Assembly (NCBI GenBank): GCA_011316305.1 | Contig: SAUG01000104.1 | Coordinates: 62,001-126,000, forward strand | Direction: 5' to 3' | Origin: Rusavskia elegans | Taxonomy: Eukaryota > Ascomycota > Lecanoromycetes > Teloschistales > Teloschistaceae | DNA: 64,000 nucleotides | Shown here: positions 13,135-24,896 of the stretch, one piece after another | Layout of the letters: each line of letters starts with the position of its first letter | Numbering within the stretch: position 1 is the stretch's first letter | The notes under the pieces: model-generated | What the model was told of the DNA's origin: nothing | What the model saw: the letters and a program-made list of their open reading frames with translations, nothing else | The model's database searches: none | Program-made: the position numbers and the translations under genes

Positions 13135-16100
13135 CTACTACTAGATATAAATATTTTAATTCCGAAAGAAATAATTCTAGATTATTAAAAATAGTATATT
13201 ATTATCGGTAATTACGAAAATTTTAAAAATAACTTTAATTTCTATATATATAAAAAGTCTAACTTTAGGCGTACTATTGGAATTTAAAATAATATTATTT
13301 TAAAATCTAATAGAGTTATACGAATCTTAGTATAATATTAAAACGATATTTCCGGAAATCGTAATTTCTTTTTTAAATTTAAATTAAAGTTAATACCGAA
13401 GATAAACTTTAGTTCTAACGGTAGCGCTTTTATCTATATAATTAATATTTCCTTTAACTTTATAACCGTCTATATCGTAAACTATTTACCGGTAGTTTTA
13501 TCTAAACGAATTCGGCTTAGAAAAATTATTAAAAATCGGTATAAAAGATACTATACCGCTATTTCTAATATAATTCCGTTTATAGTAGAATTAATATAAG
13601 GTATTATTAAATACGTTAATAAGAAATTATTAAAAAAAGTAGCGATTCAAGCTACTACGATACTCGCCGCCGCTATAATTATATAGAACGGAACCGTATA
13701 TCGTCTAAAATTATCTAATATAGTTAGCGCGCGGAACGTTCTAACGAATTAGAATATTTTCTATCCGGCTAATAAAATAAATCTTAGCGAGATTTTAGTA
13801 AAACTTAGCGTAGATTCGGCTAAAAATATTAAATTCGCTAAATTAACTTCCTTTACTATATCTATAAATTCTAAATTAGAATACCGCCTACCTAATAGTA
13901 TTACGGTTTACGGTAAACTACTAGTAGCGTAATAATTAGCTATTATTACCGAGAAATATAAAGACGTATTTACTAATTAGAAAGCTATAATAGATATTTC
14001 TAAAAAGAAATTGATACTAATATTTCTAAAAGAAAGAACGAAGCCTACGTCTTTTAAAGTTTATAATCTAAACTATACGGACTATATTAAATTAGATAAA
14101 ACCTTTAATAAATTCTATAAATAAAGTAAAATAGAATATTCCGAATAGCTAACTTCTTTCGTATATCCTATTTTCGTAGTATAGAAAACTTTTCTAGATA
14201 ATATAAAAAAAGGATAAATATTTATCGATATCCGAAACTTTAACGCTATTACGGAATCGAATAGTTATTTCCTTTTACTATAAATAAATATTATCGTTTT
14301 AGTATTAGAATATTTCTATATTTCGGCCGTTAATACTATAGGATAGTTTTATTAATTTAAAGTCTAACGTTATAATTATTTTAAATTTACTATAGTTTTT
14401 TATTATAGATAAAAATAAACTTTAGTAGTATTTATAAAATATAAAGATTTACCGCCGTATATATAGCGCTAAATTAATAAGCTATTCCGTCCATTTAAAA
14501 ATTTCGCTAAAGCCTATATAGATAAAATTATTATCTTTTTATATAGTTTAAAAGAATATATAAAGTATTTAAATTAAATTTTCGTTCTATTTTAAAGAAA
14601 ACGAATTAATTTCGCGCTTTCTAAATTATTTATAAAGTATTTTTCTATTCGTTTATTTAGATAATATATTAATATATTAGGAATAACTCCTTTAGAAGAT
14701 AAAATTAAAGCTATTTCGGAAAAGGCTTTTCCGGAGTATCTATAAAATTTAGAAACCTATTTCGGTATAACTAGATAACTTCGTTATATAGTTATAGGAT
14801 ATATATAGCTCGCCGAACCTCTATAAAAAAGGAAAACTCTTTTTATAAAAGGACTCGGACGAGGCTTTAAAGGATTTAAACGAAAGCTTTAATTAACGAA
14901 GTTAAAATATAATCCTATTCTAGAAGAAAGGGAATTATTTCGAATATTTTAAACGGTCTTTAAACTACTAACTTTTTTTTATTATTACGATCCGTCAAGG
15001 AAGCTCTATATTAACCTAGATATATTAAAGTAAATCGGCTATATAGTAATTATCTACTATATTAAAAGAGATCTCGATAAAAATTTCCTATCTACTAAAA
15101 TATAGTTAATTATATTTCTAAGTAAATATTTTAATAGCGTTAAATAAAATTATTAACCTATCGAATTAGAAGTCGCCGGAGTCGTCTAGGTAGTAAAAAA
15201 GGTTCGCTATTTTATTAATTCGTCTTTAAAGCTACTAGTAATTATATATACTAATTATTTAGTAGTAGTTTTAATTATAAAATAGATTTCGTTTATAAAA
15301 ATAAATATAGATAAACTAAATTTAAAGTTTATTCGTATATTATAATATCTTTCTACTTTTAATATTAAGTTATATTATAAAATACGTAAAACTAATATCG
15401 TTCCTAATATTTTATTACGGCTCGAAACGAAGGTCTTTTATATTCCGGTTAAAAATAAAGAAAGTATCCTAGACGTACTATACGAAAATACTAATATTAT
15501 AAATAAAGAAAATATCTTCTAATACGTTTCGGATATCGTTATATCTATATATTATATAATCTTCGTCGAAATAGTAGATAAGTTTAAATAATATATTAAA
15601 GAAAACTACGTAAATAATAAACGATAGATTAAGATTATTATAATACTACAAATCTAGAAATTAGATTATAATATTATAGATAATAAATATCGCGTACCGA
15701 TCATTAATTTCCGAATATATAATGAATTTCTCTATTACGTTCCTAGAAATAGCCGAGATTAACTCTATATTTTCGATATATCAGCGGATCCTAAAATGGA
15801 TTTTCAGATTAGACCGGCTAACAGCTATTTTAATCCAAATAATCCAAATAATCTAATTAATCCAAATAATCTAAAAATCTAAAAAGTAGATTTTCGATAG
15901 ATTAGAGCTCTAATAGTATCTATAGTACGAATATCTACTTAGTAATCAGCCTAAAATAGGATCTATATATAAGCTAAAAATAAACCTATATAATATAACT
16001 CGAAAATAAGGTTTAGCGGCCGCCGCTAAAAGCGAGAATAACGGAAATCGAATATCTATTTAATAAACTACGCTAGACCTAATCTAGTTAGATTCTAATA

Positions 16101-17289
16101 AAGAAACCTAATATTTTCGATCTAAATAAAGCTAGCCTAGTATTATATATAGGCGTATATAGGTCTACTAACTACTAATAAGGATTTAAACGAGTTTAAA
16201 ATCGAATCTTTAAATCTTCTTAGCCGTTTTAGCCGCTTAGCCGTCTTAGCCGTCTCAGCCGCGCAGCTACGCAGCTTCGGGTATACCCGAGACCGACTAA
16301 GACGGCTAAGACGGCTAAGACGGTTGAAACCGGCTTCAAGCCGGTTTTGGGAAATGCTGATGTAAATTTATAGGCGAAATTATCGGTAAAGCTTATAACC
16401 GGTATTATTAAAGATATTATCGTATATACGAAGAACTCTATCTATCGATTTTTATCTATAATATATATAAAAAGATTAAAGAATATATAGAATAATATTA
16501 TTAATATTAATTAAATTAAATAAAATAGTATAGACTCTATAGTTCCTTTAATCTAATTCTTCCGCAGGTACTATTTTATATAATTACGATAGACTTTATA
16601 TTTATACTATCTTTAAAGTCTACTAATAAAAGTTATATACTAACGATTATATATAAATATATTAAAAAGGTTTTACTAGTTTCTAGATAGATTATTTACT
16701 CCGCAATTAATTAGGCGAATCTCGTTATTATTACTTTATTCGTATATAACTAGAGTATTCTATTAGCTATTATTAGTAATAAAGATCGTAAATTTATATT
16801 ATCTTTCTAGCGGCAGATCTTTTAGAAATTAGAAACGAAAATCCTAATATCTATAATATATTATCTATAAACCGATAGATAATCGGAATAAACTAATTAA
16901 ATAATAGAAATTAGTTTTCGTTTCTAGTTTACGGAATATCCGGATAAAGATTAAACTAAAACTATTTCTTTTCTATAATTCGCGTTTAATAATATAATTA
17001 GTTTTACTACTAATACGGCTCCTAATAAACTTACGCTAGATTTTCGTTCTAAAGATACGATTAGTACTTTATCGGATCTACCGCCGAAGAATATAAAGCG
17101 CCTAAAATCTATTAAATATATAGAAGAAAAAGATATAATAGTTTTTAATATCGCTTTTTCTAAAGTTTACTATAATAATCTATATAAAATTAGATCCTTT
17201 AAACTAGATAATAAGATTTTTTTAAAGCTTTATTACGGATATACGCTACTAGATATTACCAATCGGAAGCTCTTAAATTAACGAACTAG
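13135..17289 (+). pseudogene. Fam-C copy C1 pol (protease end, RT, RNase H, integrase), RIP-killed
   Basis: Continues the C1 frame after A1. Reverse transcriptase lies about 14,200-14,980: INLDIRNFNAITES-type opening, then the catalytic box at 14,515-14,526 reading YIDK where C2 keeps YIDD. RNase H starts near 14,986 (YDPSRKLYINLD). Integrase lies about 15,650-17,260 and is split by the MITE at 15,779-16,362. The QTDGQSE-type integrase signature sits at 16,862-16,912 with Gln codons turned to TAA. The polymerase differs clearly from Fam-A and Fam-B, so this is a separate gypsy lineage. Confidence 0.8.
15779..16362. mobile_element. MITE with GC-rich hairpin, 2-bp target duplication (copy 1)
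   Basis: 584 bp present in C1 but absent at the same site in C2 (about 61,960). Ends are TATCAGC...GCTGATG, a 7-bp inverted repeat if the first base was C before RIP. Flanked by TA at 15,777-15,778 and 16,363-16,364. The right half has repeated TTAGCCG words facing GACGGCTAA words around a perfect 14-bp palindrome (TCGGGTATACCCGA, 16,277-16,290), so it can fold into a long hairpin. It is visibly less RIP-mutated than its host. No coding frame. A second copy sits at 56,179-56,809. Confidence 0.8.
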
Positions 17290-17699
17290 TATTACGTCCA
17301 CGATTCTATAGAGATTTCCTGGAAAAAATAGCTAGATAAACGAGCCTAATTATTTATAGCCGCGTATAGCCGCTATAGCCGCCTTTCTTAATAGAACTTT
17401 TAATAGACGGCTATCTATCGGCTTTTATAGCTACTTTTACTATATATATTATTTATTATTTCTATAGATAATTTCTTTTATTAGTTATTAATATAATTAT
17501 TAAATATATTTTTACTATTTTCTTTTTAATTACTTTATAATAAAAATACTTTATAATATTATAACCGTATTTCTACGGCTATATAGAATTAGTTATAATA
17601 ATCTATACTAGAATTCTTTTATTATTTAATAGCTCGGACTACGTCTACGGCTATAGTTAGGCTTAAATTTAATATTTTCTAATATATAGAGATATTATA
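17290..17699 (+). repeat. B2 5' LTR
   Basis: 410 bp Fam-B LTR, TATTACGTCCACG start and GATATTATA end. Confidence 0.88.
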
Positions 17700-20223
17700 T
17701 TTTAATAACTTACTATATTAGTCTTATTATCTCGATCTATAGATCGAAGCGATACTATTAAAGTAGTAATACTGAATATCTATAAAAGTAATAAAAGATC
17801 TTTAAAGCTATAGATTATTTAGATAAATATCTACTTCGTATTATATATAAACTAATTTCTAAATAAAGTAGTTAAGATTCTATTTATAATATTATACCTA
17901 GAAAAGGCTGCCTTTAATTAAATATAGCTTTAAATAAAAGATTATCTCGATAACCCGAAAGGATAAAAAAAGATAAAATATTATAGATTTTTTATATCTT
18001 CGGTAATTTTATTATAGCTATAAAAGAAACCTTCGGAGATAATAATAAAGATAAAATAACGAGTAAGAAATTAATAGTTTTAAAATAGTAGAAATCGGTA
18101 GTTACCTACGTAATTTAATTTAGAATATTAGTTTATAAAATAGACTAGAAAGATTTAGTTCTAAAAGCTTACTTCTATAAAAGATTCTAGATAAAAATTA
18201 AAGAAACTATAGTAGTAATCGAAAAACTAGATTTATTAGTAGATTTTATTTAATTTATAATATAAATTAATACTAGATAGTATAAAATATATTTAGATAA
18301 ATAGATACTTAATAAAATAGGAACCGCTAAAAGAAAGCCTAAAAGAAATCTAATAGAACTCGATATTACTAAAACTAGAAAATCGAAAACTAAAGTTTAT
18401 TATTTATAAAGAAAAATAAGATACTTTAAAAAAAATTATCTAATTAAAAAGATAACTAAAATAACCGAATATCTTTTTAAAATAATAAAAAAAATACCCG
18501 ATAAATATATAGTAAAAAGCTAGTTAGTCTACTATGATAATATTTACTCTATCTATTTATTAGATAAAAAAGGGATAGAATATTATTCTAAAAAACTAAA
18601 AAAAGTTTAGGAAATAAAGCTAATAATCGATTTTAAATTATATAAAACCGAAAAACCTTTTATAGTAACGCTTAAAATTAAAATCGAAAGTTAATAAATA
18701 ATAGTTCTCGTAAATAGAGAGGAAAATAATAAAGTTATAAAAGAATTCTATAATAAAATTAAAAGATATTTCTATAGATAAATAATAAATAATAATAGAA
18801 TCCTCGATATCGAAATTAAAATAAAATATAAATTAATTAGAATAATAAATTTTACTATAATCGAGAATTAGAAAAATTATATTATTTTAGAAAATAAATA
18901 AAAAGAATTAATTTTAGGAAAATTAATAGAAAAAAGTACTATTAATAAAAAATTAGAACTATAAATAATATACTTTCTAGCCTATAAGAATCTCTTATAT
19001 AAAAAAGTAGATAAAGTTTTAATAATAAATTATAAAGAGGTTAAAGACTTAAATAGAAAATTTAAAAAAGGCGGAAAAGTTTAGAAAATAAAAATTTAAA
19101 AGAATTACTATTACCTTTTTTAGTAATTTACTAAAAAATATAATAAAAGCAGAAAAATAATTTAATAGCTTTAGATAAACTATATTAGAAAAATATACTA
19201 GAATATAGTTAAAGCTATAAATAAAATCGAATACTATAAACTAAATTAGGTAAACTAAAATAAAAGAATACCGGACCTAGTACTTAGCGTCTAATCTAGA
19301 AATAAAGAATTCGATTAATATCCGTCTTTATTATTATAGGAAGAAATAGTTACTTAAGAATAAAATTTAGTAGAACTAATAGAAAAACTAGAAATAATTT
19401 ATAATATAGATATATAATTATAAATATAGAAAGATAATAGCGAAAGAGTTTTTTATTAGATTTTCTTTAGAATTCTATACTATCTATAGATTAAAAGAAG
19501 TTAAAATCTCTTAAAATTTAATCTAGATTATTTAAATTAAATCTAGATATTAATTTAATAGACGCCTTTTACGCGGCTAGTATAAAATTAACGGAGGAGT
19601 AAAATATAACCGGATCGTTAAGTTTATTAAAATAAAAAAGAACGTATTATTTCTAAATAATAAAATTACTTTTACGTTTATCTAAAACGCGATAATAAGT
19701 AATAAAATATTTTTATTTATTAAAGAATCGATAGAGATCTAATTTCTAGGCTAAATATTTATTATAAATTTTCTTTTTAAAATTAAAAAAGGATTTAATA
19801 TAATAGCGAGCTTTAGAATATTTATTAAAAATACCCGCGATATTAGAACGAAGTTTATTTTTTTTATTTTTAAAACGCTTCCCTACAGGAATTAGTAGAA
19901 ATAAAGAAAATAAAAAATTAATATATAGATAGTATTAGATATTATAAAATTATATAATTTCTAAACCCGAATATATTTATTATAAATATTACTACCGACC
20001 TCGACTTTATATTTTTTTAAAAAATTATAAATATATAAAAAATAAAAAAAAGATATTATAATTCTTTTTAACTAGATATAATAAAAAAATTTTAGTCGGT
20101 TTTCTTTCCGGGAATATATAATAAGGATATTAGAAAAAGAAAAGAAAAGAGGAAAAAAGAAAACCTATTTTATACCCCGTATATAGTTTTTATACTAAGT
20201 AAAAAGCGATATAGAAAGGGCCG
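17700..20223 (+). pseudogene. Fam-B B2 gag-type region, RIP-killed
   Basis: Degenerate frame. At 18,398-18,439 it carries the zinc-knuckle spacing (YYL-stop-RKIRYFKKNY), i.e. Cys-x2-Cys-x4-His-x4-Cys with Cys/His codons lost to RIP. Downstream to 20,200 the frame is still protein-like but carries no reverse transcriptase, RNase H or integrase motif. A stretch near 18,650-18,720 could be the remains of an aspartic protease, which I cannot confirm. The 3' part (about 19,550-20,150) is unrecognised. Confidence 0.65.
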
Positions 20224-20633
20224 TATTACGTCTATAATTCTATAGAGGTTTTCTAAAAGAATTAGCTAGATAAATAAATCTAATTATCTATAGCTATATA
20301 TAGCTACTATAGCCGCCTTTTCTAATAGAACTTTTAATAGACAGCTACCTATCGGCTTTTATAGCTACTTTTATTATATATATTACTTATTATTCCTATA
20401 GATAGTTTTTTTTATTAGTTATTAATATAATTATTAAATATATTTCTACTATTTTTTTTTTAATTACTTCGTAACGAAAATACCTCGTAATATTATAACT
20501 ATACCTTTACGGCTATATAGAATTAGTTATAATAACCTACGCTAGGATTCCTTTACTATTTAGTAGTTCGGACTACGTCTATAGCTATAGCTAGGCTCGA
20601 ACGTAACGCTTTCTGATATATAGGGACGTTACA
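20224..20633 (+). repeat. B2 3' LTR
   Basis: 410 bp Fam-B LTR after a GATATAGAAAGGGCC purine tract. Ends GGGACGTTACA, with the canonical terminal CA still unmutated. Confidence 0.88.
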
Positions 20634-20747
20634 GCTAGTCTCTTTAAAATAATTCGTAAAATCGGATACCTCGCCTACGAATTAGAATTACCTTCTACTA
20701 TAAAAATCTATTCTATTATCTCTATAGTTTAAATAGAGCTAGTATCT

Positions 20748-21219
20748 TGTTATAAGCACGCGCGGCGTGATTTCGGGAACGCAGTAGTACTCAATATAGC
20801 ACTAGAACTCTTTATCACGTCTAAATAGATAGGAAGGACTTGATATTATTATCTTAGTTATCTTAGTAAGTAAGGTACCTAAGGAAGATTATCTTAGTTA
20901 TCTTAGTAAGTAAGGTACCTAAGGAGGGTTATCTTAGTTATCTTAGTAAATAAGGTACCTAAAGAGGGTTATTTTAGTTATTTTAGCGAATAAGGTACCT
21001 AAAGAAAGGAGGATCTTATTATCTATATAGATTCCGAACTCGATACCTTTATAGCTCGTATTTAATTTATTAGTTATCGCTATATACTATTCTAGCAATT
21101 AAACTAATTTATTCTTATATTAATTTAAAGTAATTACCCGTTATACCTTCGTTTATAGATATACTAATAAGTCCAACCAACCCTTGGAGATACCAGGACC
21201 CCCAGATAGCCCTATAATA
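20748..21219 (+). repeat. Solo Fam-A LTR, inverted relative to A1's LTRs on the window's plus strand
   Basis: 472 bp from TGTTATAAG to CCTATAATA with a perfect 5-bp duplication TATCT (20,743-20,747 and 21,220-21,224). C2 lacks it at about 62,990, where the sequence runs straight through. It retains many CA and TG pairs, so it is much less RIP-mutated than A1's LTRs. It is what remains after LTR-LTR recombination, or a late arrival. Confidence 0.9.
20851..21010. repeat. 40-bp minisatellite, four units, inside the solo LTR
   Basis: Units begin at 20,851, 20,891, 20,931 and 20,971, each beginning ATYTTAGTTAT and containing AAGGTACCT or a variant. The period is exactly 40 bp. Degraded counterparts occupy the same place in both A1 LTRs. 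Confidence 0.9.
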
Positions 21220-22196
21220 TATCTACCGGCGAGGATTCTTTTAACCGATTTTCTATTAATAACGAGCTTTCTACCGTCGAAATAGAATTTCCGGAAGTAA
21301 ATTTTAACTAGTTTAAAATAAAATAAATCGCCGATCGACGAAAGGTACGCTAGCGTTTCTAGTATCTAGTTAAATAGAAAGACTATAGACTATAATATAG
21401 TAGCTAGTATAGATTATAAAATTTAATATACTATATAGATTTTATTAACGAATATAATAAATTTCCTCCTTTTATCTAGAATTTATTATCGTTAGTAAGC
21501 TAATAATATTCTAATAGTACTACTATAATCGGAATTTTAAATATCTACGCTGCTAGTAGATTTTCTATATCGTTCTAGCCTAAAAATAAGACGTTTATAA
21601 GTTATTATACCTCGCTAGCGCTATATACGTTAACTAGAGAATTTTATTAATAGGTACTATAGCGTAGTAGCAGCGTATCTAGACTATAATTCCGGATAAT
21701 TCGTTTCTATAAAGAACGGGATTAGATTAACTAGTAATCTTTAGGTCTAGATTCGATTTCTAGTAGTACTAGTTCCTTTTTAATCTTTATTAATCTTTTC
21801 TTTTTTCTTTTACTTTTAATAAAATTAAATTACGATATAGTCGCTTTTAAATAGATGTTTTTATTATCTAGCGCTATAGTCTAGTAGTAGTACGTATCGC
21901 TTCTATTTTAAACTATAAAAAAGTTAGCTCGGTCGTTCTATTAGCCGTTTTTTATAACTCTAGAGGTTTAGTATAGCTCGAGTTCGATTTCTAGTAGCGT
22001 TATTTTCTTTTTAACCTTTTAACGCCTTTATTTTAACGTTTTTTAAAGTTTTTAAACGTTTAATACGAGCGTATCGAAGGCGATACTATTTTTTCGTTCC
22101 AGTAGTATTTATTATAAGCTATTTAATCTATCTATAGCTTATATAGAGTTTAGTAGATATAGAAGTACTAGCCGATAGTACCGGCTAACTAATACG

Positions 22197-22351
22197 CTGA
22201 CTAAACCCCGTTTAACCGCGGCTTATTAGCTTTATAGAATTTATTATCCGATTAGATCTAGCGTTTAGCCTTGTTCGCTTGTTTATAGAGGAGCTTTCCA
22301 TCTATATAGAAATAACAAGCTATTATCATCATATCAAATCGATCCATAACA
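22197..22351 (+). repeat. C1 3' LTR
   Basis: About 155 bp from the GCTGACTAAACC block to GATCCATAACA. Homologous to the split C2 5' LTR (36,057-36,179 plus 39,514-39,547). The exact first base is uncertain by a few positions because the shared sequence starts at ACGCTGAC. Confidence 0.75.
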
Positions 22352-22821
22352 AAAAACGAAGGTTTTTTACGTTTTTTCGACGTTTCTTCGAGAATCTTAA
22401 CGAGTTTTCGAGCTTTCGCTTTCGTTCCTGGCTCCGTCGCTGGCTAGAGTTTAGGCCTCGGCCCGGATAAACTTTTTTTTTTAGAGAAAGAGTACGTATT
22501 CTCGTCGTCGACGTTAATAAAAAAGAGAGATTTCTTACTAAAATTATAATACGAGGAAAAACGGTAGAGAAAAGAAAAGATATTTTAATAAGTAAAGATC
22601 TAATTTATTTAACTTCGTTATCAATTCTATACGACTACGTAGAAAAAAAAAAAAAAATTCGAAAAAAAATATAAATAAACAAGTATAAATCTAGTAAAAA
22701 ATCTAGAAATTAAATTTAGATTTTTTATTAGGAACGTTTTAGTTAGCCGCTAGTAGCTTTAGTATAAATAATTAATTTGGCTCGGTATAGCTATAATGTT
22801 TCTATATAGGGAATTTAAATA
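22352..22821. other. AT-rich transition zone, no gene seen
   Basis: Lies between C1 and the gene island. Partly RIP-mutated, with a CG-containing pyrimidine/purine patch near 22,380-22,470 and an A-run near 22,650. Short open frames exist but nothing supports coding. Confidence 0.5.
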
Positions 22822-23136
22822 TTGAAACAACCGTCTAGTATAAAGCTAGCATTTATTCCGCACCGCACTAGCCCGTACAGCAGCTCAGGCTGCCCAATTC
22901 CGCACCGAGCCTCGTACGAACTAGCATGCAAGGTATGCTATCAGTATATACAGCTTATAAACGAGGCTTGGCAGGGGCTTCCTTCCACTTCTAGTAGTCT
23001 AGTAACGCTAAACTCTACTAACAAATATTTAGGGCTTGCATTTAATCATAGAGGCTTGGCGCCAAGGCTTGGTGTTCCGCCCAAAGCTAGCATAGTACAG
23101 CACCTAGTTGGGCTCTAGTTAGCCCGCTTCGCACGT
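22822..23136. other. Unmutated low-copy-looking patch, possible old repeat fragment
   Basis: Composition changes abruptly to normal CA/TG content at about 22,820. Contains direct repeats of short words (ATTCCGCACCG at about 22,854 and 22,897; AGGCTTGG several times) and many CTAG tetramers. An open frame crosses it but has no ATG start and no recognisable motif. I cannot classify it. Confidence 0.3.
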
Positions 23137-23266
23137 CTAATTGGTGGATCCGCCTTGCACTAGCACTAGCGTCTCTACTGGGCGGGCTGGGCGGTTGACC
23201 TCGCAGGTCAAAATAAGCTCCTTCCTGCACCCATGTTAATAATTCGAATCGAGGGCTAAAGTTGAC

Positions 23267-24896
23267 TTACAAAAAAGTTGTGCGGTCATCTGCAGTTTCA
23301 AAGTTGCAGTCAAGTCTGGTTCCATTGTCATCAGTCAACACAAGCGGATACCCTATTGGCGCGGTATAAGTTTCCCGGTCGACAGGCACAGAGCTTACTC
23401 ACCTCGCGTGTTGCAAGTCATGTTATTGGTTCTATCAACTGAAACAACGGCAACAGGAGGTCCACCCTTGTCAGGGCTTACCACCAAACGTCCGTCCACC
23501 TGATCACGTATGAGTAAATTCGGTAGCGTGACTGGGATTCAAACAACGCGAAGACATACCAGGTTCAACAACTCAATTGTCGCAACATGCCAGCCGTCGC
23601 GTTTGTCTCCACGAACCTTTACACGAGAAATTTGTGGCGTCACTCGGACCCTGATTCTGTGATAATTTGACATGTCCTCATCATCCTCGTTTTCCTCTCC
23701 AAGTAGCATCTTTGGAAGGACAATCTGAACTGCATCTTGAGGCTTCTGGGTAACGTCCGTGGCCATGCCCTGCAAGTTCTTATGACGTGTAGAAACCACA
23801 GAAGTGCTGCTGAAGACCAGATCGCAATTTCCACTGTAGCCAGGATGTCAGGAAGAGGGTTGCTGGAATACGCTGTGACCTACCACTTGACCTCTGTTTC
23901 AAGAAAGCCTGCAAAGTCGGTATGGCACCTTGGACAAGATGTACTACCATATGAGGATCTTTCAAAAACCATGCACATTTCGACGTGCTGTCCAGGTACG
24001 AAACATTGATCCAATGGACATAATAATTTGATATCTCTCTTGGTACGAGCATCTTGTATTGCGAACTCCTGTTTGAGGATTTTGCGCGAAGCAGAGCTAT
24101 ACCAGCTAGAGTTATCAGAGAGCACACTTATCAGAGACTCTGGCGACCTAATCGTCTCGAGAAAGAATGGAGAATATCGCCCCAATGCATCAGTGAGGTA
24201 TACAGGCTGTTGGCGCTGGACCTGCGCAGGGATAACAGTGGCAAGGAGCTTCTGCACGTCCAGCATGAATTGAAAGACTCGAAGATGCATGCTGAGGATT
24301 CGTCGACTGTTTTCAGCGCATTCTTGAGCTAAACCAAAAATGCCGGTCAAAGTGCTGCTTATGACGGAGAGCTTGCGCATACAGCCCACGAAAGCCCGCT
24401 GAAGTTGGGAAGAGACGGACCCTTGGGTGTTTTCCAGGCGTTTCTGGCCCAAGCTGAGATGCTTCATCTGAATCGTCGTTAACAGTATTTGGATGGACTG
24501 GGTATGCCCAAATAGATCGGTCTTGAACTGTACGACATCCTTCTTCTTGCACAGAGCCCACTTGACCTTTTTCCATTTATTCTGTAAAGTGCTGCTGCCG
24601 CCAGTGGTACAGAAGAGATGGGGTTGATATGACTCCGTCTTGCGAAGAAAAGCAGTGATATCCAATTGACACTCCGCGGCACTCTGTTTCAATGCAAGCA
24701 CCTCCGCGCGAAGGCATTCATCGACTTCGAGTTGCTCAATCGTCTGTAGTGTGGTGTCGAGGCTGCGGAGCTGCCGAAGTAGCGCTTGAAGTTCGCCGCT
24801 GGATTGGCTGCTGGCGCTCAAGGCATCGACGACAATTGAAACGAGTTTGACGGCTCCGATGAAATCACTGACCGAGAAACCAAACCCAACTGACAT
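23267..24896 (-). CDS. Fungal ubiquitin-like-domain protein with spliced zinc ribbon (4 exons, ~489 aa)
   Basis: Exons on the minus strand: 24,896-23,884, 23,833-23,560, 23,499-23,403 and 23,352-23,267, giving 489 codons plus stop with all joins in frame. Introns are 50, 60 and 50 nt, with donors GTAGGT, GTATGT and GTGAGT and AG acceptors; intron 1 has a CTGAC branch site. The N-terminus (MSVGFGFSVSDFIGAVKL) and a later segment (VYLTDALGRYSPFFLE... FAIQDARTKRDI... FVPGQHVEM) match a large ascomycete family with a helical N-terminal domain and a ubiquitin-like fold. Exon 1 ends just after CPRC. Intron 1 removal adds CGNC, completing a Cys4 zinc ribbon that the unspliced frame loses to a stop. 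The beta-rich C-terminal tail is unfamiliar. Family function is not established; some relatives resemble N-terminal domains of fungal NLR-like proteins. An alternative end uses a GTAAGT donor at 23,270 and an acceptor at 23,225, extending to 23,137 (517 aa). Confidence 0.82.
23834..23883 (-). other. Intron 1 of the ubiquitin-like-domain gene
   Basis: 50 nt, donor GTAGGT, branch CTGAC, acceptor CTACAG. It contains an in-frame TAG if retained. Splicing restores the second Cys-x2-Cys pair of the zinc ribbon. Confidence 0.85.

Larger units (their letters stand above)
17290..20633 (+). mobile_element. Fam-B retrotransposon B2, gag-only form, inserted in C1
   Basis: 3,344 bp with 410-bp LTRs (17,290-17,699 and 20,224-20,633). 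Target duplication ACTAG (17,285-17,289) versus GCTAG (20,634-20,638) differs by one transition. Removing it rejoins C1 in register with C2 near 62,880. The internal 2,524 bp matches B3, B4 and B5 and shares with the pol-only copies only about 11 bases after the 5' LTR and the purine tract before the 3' LTR. Confidence 0.88.
20639..22196 (+). other. C1 3' internal region, interrupted by a solo LTR
   Basis: Co-linear with C2 from about 62,890 to 64,000. It follows integrase and precedes the 3' LTR. I recognise no protein motif; pyrimidine-rich runs and moderate RIP. It contains the solo Fam-A LTR at 20,748-21,219. Confidence 0.6.
1..22351 (+). mobile_element. Fam-C LTR retrotransposon copy C1 (5' end outside window), RIP-mutated, host to nested insertions
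   Basis: Ty3/gypsy-type element on the plus strand whose 5' LTR lies left of the window. It is co-linear with copy C2: base 1 corresponds to about 39,697 and 22,170 to about 64,000. After removing insertions, the two aligned spans are equal to within a few bases (about 7.09 kb each). Insertions interrupting it are A1 (2,466-13,129), a MITE (15,779-16,362), B2 (17,290-20,633) and a solo Fam-A LTR (20,748-21,219). The body has almost no CA or TG dinucleotides and is full of stops. The 3' LTR ends at 22,351, where the gene island starts. Confidence 0.85.

Noticed and set aside
20851..21010. Regularly spaced repeats that resemble a small CRISPR array
   Set aside because: The period is an exact 40 bp with no variable spacers, it lies inside a retrotransposon LTR, and the organism is a fungus.
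1..22000. AT-rich block as centromeric or satellite DNA
   Set aside because: It resolves completely into nested retrotransposons; no tandem satellite is present.
23640..24332. Several 60-115 codon frames on both strands inside 23,267-24,896
   Set aside because: Shadows of the spliced minus-strand gene in other frames.
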